DNA of 64,000 bases from Arthrinium phaeospermum (lineage: Eukaryota; Ascomycota; Sordariomycetes; Amphisphaeriales; Apiosporaceae). Shown here piece after piece: positions 1 through 12,400 of the stretch. Location of the stretch: the NCBI GenBank assembly GCA_006503535.1, contig QYRS01000002.1, positions 3,472,001 to 3,536,000 on the forward strand, written 5' to 3'. Both the position numbers and the translations under genes were made by a program. Position 1 is the stretch's first letter. Each line of letters begins with the position of its first letter. The notes under the pieces are model-generated. The model was not told the DNA's origin. It worked only from the letters and a program-made list of their open reading frames with translations, and made no database searches.

Positions 1-2085
1 CTGCAGAAGTGGGATAGAGAGTCGGTAACATGTAACGAGGACATGGGGGCCTTTTATGCTCCTCACGTAGGCCTCAGAGACACGACACCGTCAATGCTTC
101 CTGAAGCTCCACCGGTGTTGTTTGCAGTGGTTGGACACCAACGCGGCAAAGTGAGGATGCGTGTTTGTAGGGCTGGCAACAAAAGATGGGGCGGCGGGTG
201 GACGGAGATGAGAATCTGGCGATGATAGGAAGATGGACGGAGCAGATTTGGGCAGTCGAGGCGAGGTGGTGAAGTGTCAGGTGTATCTCGAAGTATTGTT
301 CATGGGGGCCTCGATAGAGACGAAGCGCGGACTTGAGTCGCACGGTACACAAGAGGAAGAAGGAGGCTCAAGCTGGGAGAGTGATGTCGTACAGGTCAAG
401 GCTTGTCTCAGTATATCAAGCTCCATCGCCGGTACCCAGGTAGATACGCATATACATGGCATGTAGTTAGCAGACGGAAAGCCTCCCGGAGGCACCAACT
501 CCATCGTCCGGCAAGGCAAGGGGTCCAGAGAAAGGCTTCAATTGGGCTACCGGGCGACCTTGATTGACATGACAGGAGGTCATGGTGGAACGAAATCCTA
601 ATTTTGACGACATGGGGAGCAGCCATGTGGGTTCATCGAAGTCTATGTCAGTCGCTCGACTGGACTTGAGAGAAGGGCAGGGATCAGGGGAGTAAGCTAG
701 GGCAGCCAGACAAGTACTACTGTAGTCCGTGAGTAGCGGTTGTGATACCTAGTGGTAGTCGGAAGCGACGTCAAAGCAAGTCGCAGCCCGTTTACCTGGA
801 GCTGGGGCTCCCATTTCTTCCCACCCGGGTGTTATCTGGATTTACAGCGAAGACATTTCGAAAGGGGACCCTGTCCCTGCTCTTCCCCTAAGGTGCAGGT
901 ACAACCTAGCGGCACTCGCACCTGATTGGCCAAGGCAGATATACCCTACCTACGGTTGACGGAGCAGGGGGATTGTACGTATAAAAAAGATGGGTGTACA
1001 TGCCATGCCATACATCGGGAGATGAAAATGAGAATATGACGTGACAGGACTGGGACCCCGACGACCACTGCCAAAGGCCGGTCAAGAAAAAAGCCAGAGA
1101 CGGCTGGCCCTGCTCTGCGGCGTCCGGGCGCGGCATGGCCAGTCCAAGTGCAATAGTTCGCGCATAGAAGGGGATGCTGCCTGCAAGAACTTCCATAAAG
1201 GATAGGGCAGAGTGGGATGGTGTGTAGACGGTTTCTTTACCGGTCGCTGTAGGTCAACCCTACAACTTGACGAAAGCATGCCGCGAGGGACGAATTGGAA
1301 GAGGGCATGGATAGACACAGCCCAGAAGTACCTAAATCACGCATTCATGGGTCGAGGAAAAGACATATCAAACAAACCAAGTCTGGTCACCCATATAGTC
1401 AGGAGGTAAACGACCAGGGCTTGAGATTGAGAAGGGGGAAGGGGGGAAGGGGAAAAAAAAACAATAAACAGAGGGCAAAAAGAAAGCATGGAGAGAGTGG
1501 GAGAGCTAGAAAAGAAACAAAACCAGACAGAGCGGGCTCGACTATAACAGTCTAATAAGTTTGTAACCCAGGGTTGTAACTTGGGAGGTGAGAAAGTGAG
1601 AGAGAGAGTTCAATAAGGTGGATTAGCGCTGTTTCCATTTCGAGGTCCAACGCTAAGCAAGTAGCACAGGTACCAGGCCAGTCGGATTACGGGGCAGGCA
1701 GTACGGGGGAACCTTCCTTGGAAGCCCAGCGCATCCAGAACGCTTCCTAATCAGGAGGACGTCCAAGATATCTCCGTTCTGCTGTAAATTTGTTTGTTAT
1801 ACTATTACCATCAATTATCTTGCAATCCTGGAACATGGCTAGGTGCTTTACCCTACTAGTGCTTCTGGCTAGCCCAAAGCCTAATGTGGCAGGCACCCTT
1901 AGCATGTTCCTCTCTAAGACGTGCGATAGAGAAACGAAACAACAAATATGAAATCTCACATCGCATACATAAGCCTGCTTCCTTGACGCTGATTACGAAC
2001 CAAGTACCTTGAGGGGTACATATTTTCCTTGCGCAAACGGTTGACTTCTCGATGGATCGCATTGCAGGGTCAGGGCACAAGAAAC

Positions 2086-2123
2086 GAGGGACAGGGGGTA
2101 TAAGACAGGGACAGGGACAGGGG
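2086..2123. repeat. Short GGGACA tandem repeat
   Basis: About five imperfect copies of the hexamer GGGACA lie in tandem inside the gene-free left flank. No coding frame or promoter is attached to it. It looks like an ordinary intergenic microsatellite. Confidence 0.6.
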
Positions 2124-4140
2124 AGCCAGACCGGCACGGTAATCCACGGCACGAGTGCGGAAGATGAGCCATGCTGCCCATGTGTGAGCATCGATATGTG
2201 GCCATGGATGCTGGATCGACAGCGAGCAAGACTGGCATCTACATTCTATCGAGACCGTATCTGCCAGCCACGGCCAGATCGGAAAGCCAAGGCAGCGATA
2301 GTTTCGCGGTGCATGTAAAAATGTATTAGGCAGGCCAGTCTGGCAAGTGGAAGTGCGTGGTGCAAGACGGTTGAGGGTCGCCCATTTCATGCATGCCCTA
2401 TTGGTAGTGGTATGCACCTGATGGATACATACTTGCCTGCATGTCGCTTGACGTGTTTAGACAAGATGGAAGGCGGTTGGTTCCGAGGCCTCTGAGACAT
2501 GCCACCGTTTTTTTCCATCTGCCAGAATCTCGACATATTGAGAGGGTTTGGGTTGGATATAGCCGGACACATCGACAAACAATCCGGTGTGAGATTTTGC
2601 TGCGAGATATAGAGGTGTCTAAGACACGTCACCTTGGACTCCAGTTATTTCCGACCACCCTCCAGTCACCCTCTCTGTGCTACAAGCGTATTGTTATCAT
2701 TGGGCGCTGTCAGACAGGTCGTCGGCGGTACATCTGTACATCTGTACCTATCACTCACATTGGTCCTGCCCCGCATTCTAACCAAACCACTCAGCCTGTT
2801 AGATGGCATTTATCAGTCCCCATCTCCATTGACCGTTGACCGATAGACTCTGCTTGCATACAATACCTACATCATTAAAAAAAATGCCTACACGTACGCA
2901 TCTCGTGTAGTCGGGTCCATCCAGCCCGTCCTCGGGCATTAATGACGCAGCTGCAGTTTGAAGAAGTAAACCCTTCTCTCGCATCCCCCTCCACTGCCAC
3001 CAAGACAAACGCGGAACACATAGCCAGTTCCATATACCCAAGCGACGGGGGATCCACTATCATGATTTCATTTGGTCGCGTTTGGCCTTTTTGCGCCGGT
3101 CAGCAATTCTTTTCCTTCTACATACTGTTGACCTTGGGCGGCATGGGACGGCATCGGATCGATGAGACGGATCAATTGGGAAAGGATAGGACAAAACAGG
3201 CGAGTTCGCTTTTCTTCCCTACAACACATGTGCCGACTGCTGTTTACTTTGCAATCTCCCTTGGACAAACAGAACAGGAAATCGTGCGTGGGCATACCTG
3301 GACAGAGCGAGCCTTAAGCGACCTGTTTTGTTTCTTTCTCCGCCAAGGTCCGACGGTTGCGTCGCCGGCCAACCCCGAGGATTTATTACAGGAGGGGGCA
3401 TGCCCTGCTGCTGAGACGGCACAAGAGCCCCAAGCTCATCGATCACTGCCATTGCTGTCACCAACATGGGCTCGCGTGACTACCATCCGTGGATAGACGC
3501 GGATTTCATCACCGTAAATAGAACAGATGTGCCCGGGGCTCCAAACCATCTTTCTGTTGAACCCTCCCCAGTTCTGGTTTAGCCTCGCGTAGCTGATCAA
3601 CAACAAAAGCAAACATCCTTTTGGAATACTACCTACGAGCAAACCGATCCATCTACATAGGGTTGCAAAGACCGGTGCTAAGGAAACAAACACGATATGA
3701 TCAATCCCTCTCTTGTTGTTGGGCAGGACCATCCTGTTTGCAGCCAAGACCTTCTTGATACAGGCACCTGATGTACCCATGTACCATCTAATCTGACCAA
3801 TCTGACAAGCGCTAGGGACTCGGTTGATCTCGAATCTGATGCTGACTGCTGATGCCACTACGGCGAACCAGCGCCGGAAGCCTTTCCGACCGGCGGCACG
3901 ATCCATCAACCGCTGCTGTCCAATCACAGAACGCTCGTCGCCTAAGGTGAGATCCCACTTGTCAGTCAGTCACATTTTCCTTCTTCCTCCTGTCACAGAT
4001 CTTGGGGGCCTTTCTGAAAACCAGGGCGACCTGTTGTATCTTGATCACCGATACGAGGCTTACCTACACAGACTTGTGGGGAACAACATACGGTAAAGAA
4101 TGCACCCCGTGGACGAAGTCGGTACTAGTTTCACGATGCC

Positions 4141-4168
4141 CCAGCACAGCACAACACAGCACAGCACC
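4141..4168. repeat. CAGCACAA-type simple repeat
   Basis: An imperfect CAGCA/CAACA simple-sequence run lies in the gene-free left flank, with no gene nearby. No function is suggested. Confidence 0.5.
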
Positions 4169-7100
4169 GCTGTTGCACGTACTGAGTACATTATCAGATG
4201 TACATCCCTACGGTTCGAACATTTCATGATCTGGTCAACCAACCATGATCTATATCATCATGCGCTTGCCAGGCCGCGTAGGGCAATATTGGCATTGGCG
4301 AGGCACCGGACTAACCACAAGCCAGACTTCCTCGTGCAATCCATTCGGGTGCTTATACTTCGAGTGCTATAATAAACGTTGGCAGTTAATGGCACTTTTG
4401 CGAAAGTAGAGCGCCTAAAACAGCATGCCCCACAACTCCCCGTCTTTTCAGCCCTTGCTTTATTACCACGAGGGGGCCCTTGCATCTGGTAAGCGATCAT
4501 GAGTGGCGCTCTACGAAAGAACAGGCGATTTTCTCGATTGTTCCTCGTTGACGCGAGAGTTTGCTGCTCGGCTCAGAAGCTCGGCTTTCACTATGACCCG
4601 AGAAAAGCTCAACCTGGACATGGCAAGCATGTTGGTCGTCACTATGATACTGGACCACCCCCATAATAGTATCCGCAACCAGTGTAAGAGGATTGGATGT
4701 CAGTGCCAGTGCATTCTCTGCTCCAGTTGATGTTTGCAAGCAGGGCATATCAGTTCATCCATCAGCCAACATGATGTTGCACAGAATGGTAGCCGAGGTG
4801 AACTCGTCTGATGATACCCTGCAGAGCACAAATATAGCGAGCCCACATGCATGCACATCATGCTCTACCTAGTTTGGGAGCAGCCTCTAGGATTGACTGC
4901 CGACATCTGTTTCGCGAAGAGGGAGTTCGAGACTGGGAGAGGTGAGCTTCTTATTCGGCCTCGGAGTAACGACCTCGCACGTTGAACGACAGGTGACGTG
5001 GCCATGACATGAAACAGCTTCGCACGTTAATATATCAATCACAGCGTAGCCGTTGAGTCCGAGCTCTGGTTGGCTGCTCCAGTATGCAAATGACCAAATC
5101 GGGAATATGTCTTTCGTGGGGGAAGACACACCTACACCTACATCTACACACACTACTTTATGTCAGATCGATCGTGGCCACTCACAGCCAACAGCCAACC
5201 ACCAACAGCGGCGTCAAAAGGTCCAGTCTATTGGAACACTATCGTATGGCATATGCCAGACCGGTCGGCCTCTTTTAGGTAGGGGTGGCCGTCCTTGTTT
5301 GCATCGGTCTGCAAAGGCATGCTGAGTGCAGTGCATGAAGCATTGTATATCTACGGATGCCCCAAACCTCTTCAAGACATTGAGAGCTACTCACTCGGCG
5401 CGAACACGCGTCACAAAACTGCGAGGACGAGACGACTCCCCCGTTGCTATTTCCCTCCTTTTTCGTCCCGTTGCAGCGGGCGGTGTATTCCCACCGAGAT
5501 CCCCTTCAAGAATCCTCTAGGTCTCGAAGCTATGGGCCAGCCTGCACCGGCGATGTTGGGATTCCATGTCGCGATGTCACCACGACCAAGCCGCCCAGGG
5601 AAGTCGGGTGTGAGAGGCTTGGCCAGTGTCCCTCGCTACCTGACCTGGCAGTGGTGATGGAAACCTGGCACGCACAGCTGACTAGCGAGTTTTGAGTAGT
5701 GGCGAGGAAAAGCTGATAGCAGGTTGATTGCTCGCCGGCCATCTCCTTGCTTGATCCCTTTCCATCTCCACCCAATGGAGGCAGATCCAGGAAATAGGTG
5801 GAGGGGTTTGGACCAAGTGGCCGGGAAGCGCTATTCATAACCCAGCCAGCCCCTTGTCCATGCCAAAAGCAAATTTGACAGAGCCTTTTGGCTGCTGTGC
5901 GTGGTGGTATGTGGTGTGGTGTAGCAAAAGCCACATGGCGCGTGCAAGGATGACCCAGGCAAGCTGTTTTGTGAGATGTTCTCGAAAACCGTTGGAAGCA
6001 GCCCGCCGATCCATCTTTTCCAAAACTGCGTGCGAGCAAGCTGGCTCGCTGGTTGCCTAGTGGATCTCGGGATTCCCAAACCCACGCGCCCCGGCTCGCT
6101 CAGGCTCTCGCTGGCTCGCCATTGGCAAGTCGCTGGCTGTCGCTGGCTCTGCTGCTGGGCGGCCCCAATTTGAAACGCCCGTATTCCTGGCCTCCCCAAT
6201 AAAGGACGGACCGCCACCGAGAAACGTACAGTATGCATCAATGCACGGCAGCGATGGCTCAGGGTAAATGTGATAATAATCCAAGCCAGAACCACTCTCT
6301 GGACCCTATCTTGCTTCACCGCTCTCTTGCCTTCGCTCTATTACAAAAGAGGTCTCAGATGGCCCATCTGTGCTGCTGCCCGGGAGCCCAGTCTGGTCTG
6401 ATGGCAGCATGGTTCAAGGGTTTTTGGTTGTTGTTTTCTTGTACAGCCAGCCGCGGGCCACGGAAGCTCGTCTTAGAGCCACCTCGCCTGAAGCTAGGCA
6501 CCCGGGGGCGGCTCATTTGGCATTCAATCAATCAGAGCCGCGCATGTGTGCGCATGCTGTCCCAGCAGCTATATCGGATCATCGTTGTACGAGTTGGGCA
6601 AAGCAAAAGGCAACCGTTCCAAACGCGGCGGTTCGATCTATCTGGCCATTTCCGCGGCCGGTGGGTGTCTGGAGCATGGGAGACATTACGTCGTTATCAA
6701 GTCACTCCGTCATCCTCAACTCAGCCCACCCCGGCAACCGGCTCTGAGGTGGACGGCCCATTTGCCGTTCTGCGCTCACTGAACAAACAAGACATGATTT
6801 GTTTCGCAGCTGCGAATGCATGCGGCTCTGGCTGTTTGACGAGTGGATGCCCAGCGACACTAACCATGCACTTCTTGACTCGCCTCGTTGTTGCTTTTTC
6901 CTTTAGGTATCTATTTTGCTTGCAACGGCCAAAGCAGATAGATCAACAACTACCTAACGATACTGCGAGGCGGAGGGGCTCAGATCGTCATCGTTGTCCT
7001 CAAAACTATCCCATGTGATTTATCAACCACGCCTGCCGCCCGCTCCTCTTTCCGACCTTCGGACTACGCGATGATGTACAGACAGACAGTATTTCAGACC

Positions 7101-8245
7101 CCCTCCCATCGACGGCCCGTGCAACTTGCGGAGTGGTATGAGACACGACCGGTGAGGAAACGGAAGACCCCAGAGGATTTCGAGAAGGTTGCTGTGCCGC
7201 GATACCGTTACATACCTGCAAATCCCGGGGGGGATTTCTAGTGTTACATCCTGTCGGCATACCCTGCGATCCTCGGACCCTCATCAGACCATCTCTCCCT
7301 CGTGCCGTCGTTCCCAGGATTAGGTCGCTCAGATATCAGCTCAGTCTACCGGCTCTAACAGCAACCCAATGCCTCCATCGGCATTAGCGCGATAGCTTAT
7401 GCATTGTACTTCACCAAGTAAACACACACAGCTGACAGACAGGGTTGGTCATTGTTATCAGCCCCCAGGCCAATCGACTCACTAATGTAGCCCTACGAGG
7501 AAAAGAAATGCCGTCCAGATAGGCACTCGCCTGTGTCTGCGCACGGGGCATCCATTCCCGACCGTCTTGCTACCGTCAGCTTGCCATCCAACAGGCGAAT
7601 TTCCCATCGTCCTGGGAACTCTAAGGACTGGTATCCCGTATACTTCCCACTTTGCCCAGAAAGTGGCCTGCATGATGTTGATAGACAAAATGGGGAAAGA
7701 ATGTTTCAATAAACGAGGTGGTAATTACCACCCATCCAAGTCTACGACTACCTACCTAGGTCAACGAAACGAAACCGTGGTCACTATAGGTCCGATGATC
7801 TCCCTCCCTCCCTTCCTTCCCATCCAACAAGAAAAACTCCGACGGGATCGGATGGACAGGTAGGAGGGAAACAAACAACGTGTTTATGATCTACGATCTA
7901 TGTAATGGGCTGTATAAGTCATGTCACTTCATATGCCTAAATAGCAGTACATACATGCCCAACCCTTGCCAAGGCAAGGGGGGTGAGTTTTTGATCTCAT
8001 CAAATCCGATGAAACATCGCCCATCATTCCAGCGCGCGTTACCTCTTTCTCCCTACCGCGCGAAGGAGCCAATCGGAAGCCCTCGCGCGCCGGAATCGAA
8101 AGAGAAGAGACCAGGCCTCTCGATACATACATCATGGTAAAAACCCAGATAGGGCGGTGAACAGAAAAGAACAACAACAGCATGACATAAAGTTTTGCCC
8201 AGATGACGCGGCGGCACGGCAGTTGAGGAGCGTGGCGGCGCGCAT

Positions 8246-8346
8246 ACCCCCCTTTTTCCTTTTTTTTTGCCTTTTCCACATCTTCCCTCACTTTTTTGCC
8301 TCTCGCCGTGTTTTTCCCTCTTCGTGTGTGCTTTTCGTTCCTTTTA
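8246..8346 (+). promoter_or_regulatory. Pyrimidine-rich tract, possible promoter
   Basis: The + strand is strongly C/T-rich here, with several T runs, just after a GC-rich segment at 8205-8245. Fungal promoters often carry such CT tracts just upstream of transcription starts. However, no + strand gene follows before VIP1, which is on the other strand. It is therefore either a promoter of an unrecognised non-coding transcript or a compositional accident. Confidence 0.25.
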
Positions 8347-9408
8347 CCACCGACTTAGTTAGCGGCTCTTGCTCCTTGTTAGTCCGTACATAAGTGGCAG
8401 CCGACTAGTCTTATTAGTCTCAGAGATGACAGATCTCACGCACGCACGGGAGTGGTAAGAAGAAAGCCGTTTTAACGCATGGCTTCAGCATTTAGACTGG
8501 AATCCGAGAACCCGGTTGCTTTTCTGTTGGCGTGGTAGCACAGCAGTAGACGAACGAACCAGCGAGTTCTAGAACATGAAGCCACAGATGACTGTAGGGG
8601 AAAAAGGAAAGGAAACGGTGATAGTGCGTACAAATCACCGAGGCAAAGCAATAATAGACGTGGTTCCAACTCCTGTTCTGTTGTCTGATTATGCCTCGTG
8701 TGTTCGCTATACTGAGTGTAGTAGACACGTCGTCTTATCTTCTACCAAGCATGTATATATAAGTCGCTTTAAACCTCATGTAGGAGGCGGCCAATCAACC
8801 AACCAACTCGTCCTCAACGAGAAAGAGGTCTTGTCTTGGTCTAGGGAAATGTAAACCACACAACTTGATATGTGACATAAAACGCTTTTCGCTCCCGTAG
8901 GGTTTTCGTAGTCAGCCCTGCATTACATGGAGAAACCCACCAATGCGTTTCTTTTTCCCGTCTATGTTGTTCCGCGTGAAGTTTCTGAACAGTGACTGCT
9001 TCACCGCTCAGCTTCTGCCCAACACGAGCATGGTAAAATCGAGACAACAATGACGATGATACTGCATGTTCTGGTCCGTCGATGCAAATACTGCAAAATC
9101 ACGGGAGCGTCCCTTGATTTGCCGCGCCGAGATCGGCCGACCGCATGACTATAGGTATAACACTGACCGACATATGCGGTTGCTAAAGTATGACGCCTCA
9201 GCCGTTGCATGAGCTGTAGCCTCTTATTCCTTCGGTTCAGGAACCGCCTGCCCAGCCACCGGATCGACAGCCAAGGTCGTGCTGGACGCAGGAGTGGCTT
9301 CCTCTGCCACGGGCTGTGGTTTCGGTTGCGTTGCCATTAAATCATCAACAGACACCGGATCGTTTTCGCCAGATGATGTAGCGGCAGTGTGCTCGACAGT
9401 TTTCATCT

Positions 9409-12400
9409 CTAGTACATCGCCCTCGGAGTTCTGGCGCTCTTTTCTTGAAAGGTAAAGGCATCCGACAGGTTGACGGCGAGGAAGCTCTTGGGTAATTTGA
9501 CTCTGTTTAATGCGTCTTAGTGACTGACCATCGGCGACAAAAACAAAAGCAACAAATTTGGTAGAATTCCAGTTTCCGGCTTCCAAGTCCGCGAATCCGG
9601 GAGATCCCAAGGGTACTTACTGGTGAAATTTGGCACGAAGCGTTTCAATGGTCTCCTTCCAATCACCGTGGGGAGTCAAGCTCCGTCGGGGGGCACATCC
9701 GATGCAATGCTTGCTGTCAAGTTGGATGTCGAGTGGGTCATAAATATGACAGCCGGGGCTGATGGTGATGCGAATGCTGTAGGCGAATTCACGGGGCTCT
9801 TCCGGATCGACGGCCGCCGGCTGCTTCACCTCCGATTCGTACAGCTCGAAGCAAATCTGTGAAAGATAGTCAAGCTCAGGAATGGTGGCGCGGCTGATCT
9901 TCGTCTCGATGCCGCCCTCGAGGATGCAGTTCAACAGGGTGTAGATGTGCGACTCCTTGGTAAAGTAGAAGTAGGACTTGGCATCATCCGCCTTTTGCAT
10001 AAGCTCCAGGTCCTGCACAATCTGCTTGAGCAGCGGAAGGGAGGTCAACAAGCCAATCTCGAGCTGTGGCAAGGTTAGTGCCGGTCCCAAACTAAACATC
10101 ACAATCGAAAATACTGACCTTCTCGCTGTCCGATATGCCATACTCTTGTGGGCAGATGAAGTCAAACAAGACCTTTGCCAGCTGGTAGAGCTCACGGAGG
10201 GGCTCAAACCGGGCATCCGTCTTCGCCTTGGTCGGGCCGCTACCCTTGTGCAGATGGAAGTACTGCTCTGGCGCCGCTTCACTAGAGGGGCGCACATTCA
10301 TCCACGAGCGTCTCTTGAAAATGCGCTTGACAGACCGCTGCGATTCCGACTTCTCCGACTTCTCCGATCTGTCTGACCGTTCGTTCGGAGGGGATGCGAC
10401 ACCTTGGCTTGATTCCGATTTGCTGTCGGGTGTCTTTTCGGCCTCCGCATTGTCCTTCGGTGTAACCTTACCATCGCGGCCCATCACGATACCATATTCC
10501 TCTTCCAGCATATGCTTCGGGGAAGTGAAGACCCATTCAAGAAACTGGCGGTTGTGCAAAGCATCGAACTTCATGGTATCGTACAGCTCGGAGATCTTGC
10601 TCGGGTCGACCTTCTCATGATCGCAGAATTCGCTGAAGAGCTTCTCCCAGCGCTCGCGGAACAGCTCCGGGTCCTCGCCACAGCACCATCTGGCTTGGAT
10701 CGCGTTGACGGCATTACCCTGCGCGAGTGACGAGCTGGATATTGAGCCTGGAGTCCCGTCTCCGGTCAGTTTCTCGCTGCTAGGGTTGTTGATTGCATTG
10801 AGCGAATTGAAGGCACCGCTCTTCAGCTTGTTGTAGTTGTACTGCATAACCCGGCGATGAAACTGCATCAGCTGGACAACTCTTGCCTGCACCTCGAAGG
10901 GCTCTGGCATGTTCTCCGGCCAGGCGAATTGTGACGGGCGTTCATTGCCCTTGCGAAGGAGACCCTTAAGCTTCTTCTTGACTTTGTCCATTTCGTCCTT
11001 GGCTGCATTCGAATCATCCAATAGATCTTTCCTTTCACGGATGAAATCCGCGCTGAGCCCATCTGCTTTATCGAGGAAGGCGCCGGTCCAGATTTGGGCA
11101 CTTGCTGTGACACGCCGTTCGGAACTGCTATAGACGGAGACGTCATCCAAGACCTCGCGGTTGAGTAACAGATAGTCGTTACGCATGTTCTGAGCCAGCT
11201 CGATAGCTTGATGCCGGGCAGAATGTGTTGGTTCGCCGCCCCATTTGACAATGAGCTGCAACTTGTCCAAGACGAGACTGTTTTCAGCGGCAGTAAACTT
11301 TGACATTGTTACGCCCGACATGGAGTCGCTTCGCTTGGCTGTGCCCCGAACCTTGCCTTCTCCACTGGGCTGATCGTTCGCATCACTCTCTTCGGCGTCT
11401 TTATCAGCTGGTTTCTTGGGAGGTTCGGATGCCTCTGAAGCTGATGCCGGCGAGTCCGATTCGAGCTTTAGCCCCTCGGTGACCTTGGAGGTAGTTAAAG
11501 GAACAGACTCATCCGATTTCTTCTTACGAAACATCGGTTTAATCTGTACCTTTGTCCCCGCCCATCCGCCTTTCTTTACAAGAACGTTGCGGAGACTCCT
11601 GAGCTTTGACTCGTCTTCCTCGCCCTCTCGTAAAGCAACGTCGACAGCGGCAATAACACTGGCGAGGGCAGCGTCTCCTATGAGAAGTACTTCCTCTTGG
11701 TGCCCTTTGAGCAGGTCAATGAACGGTTGCGTGTGGAAGGTGAATTTGTATTTCTGCTTGGGAGTTCGGTCTGCATGACGGATAACAGATACCAAGCCCT
11801 TGAGCTTCCATGAGTGCTTCGGCGGTGGTGGAGGTGGTTCGGATTCCTCGGGCTCGGCCTCGGGCTTGTCTTCGCTCGCCATTGATGGGGTTGCCGGATG
11901 TGTTGGGGGTGCAGTCGGGGGCGCCGTCTGGGGGGCTGTCGCTGGTTGACTAGGGGTATTTGTCTCTCCCGTAAGACTAGCTGAAGCACTCATAATCCCA
12001 CTCTGTATCATCGAGACTAAACCAGTAACACTAGATTCGGACTTCGGCGGCGACATATTCCCGCTTGACTGATCATCTCCTTGGGAAACATCCAGAGAGG
12101 ATCTGTTGCCCTTGCCACTGGGCGCGGCAGCGATGGGGATGCTTCCTGGACCGAAATGACGACCCGAGCCTTGAGTTTCCTTCTCACGAGTCCCTGGCGC
12201 GCCCCTGGACAAGGGATCCGTAATGTCCGAGATGGTGGGTGATGGTAGAGGTGGAGTGATTGCTCCACGCCGAATCCTCTCTTTGATGAAGATGTCCTTC
12301 AGAATGCTGGCACAGTGGTTGTAGTAATCATCATTGTCTTTGACGAAGCTCCAGCCATTGACATCGATAACGTAGCTTTTGCCTTCAGCCCTGAGTAGGT

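Larger units (their letters stand above)
1..9408. other. Gene-free left flank, about 9.4 kb
   Basis: I see no supportable gene here. Reading frames on both strands are short, lack recognisable motifs, and do not join through plausible introns. The longest is a 261-codon + strand frame at 6233-7018. Its product is Arg/Ser/Cys-rich with no domain or membrane pattern, so I treat it as chance. The stretch holds a GGGACA-type tandem repeat near 2086-2123, a CAGCA-type repeat at 4141-4168, clustered GCTGGCTCGC-like words at 6030-6160, and a pyrimidine tract at 8246-8346. No 5S rRNA or tRNA signature was found. It could be 3' flank of VIP1 plus the regulatory region of a gene left of the window, or contain non-coding transcription. 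Confidence refers to the absence of a normal protein gene. Confidence 0.6.

Noticed and set aside
2942..3496. 184-codon plus-strand frame in the left flank
   Set aside because: Composition is unlike the real genes here, there are no motifs, and competing frames of similar quality occur on the other strand.
9224..9408. Extension of VIP1 down to the stop at 9224
   Set aside because: That frame does not give the conserved [16 protein letters not shown] tail. Using the acceptor before position 9502 gives the conserved tail and ends at 9409.
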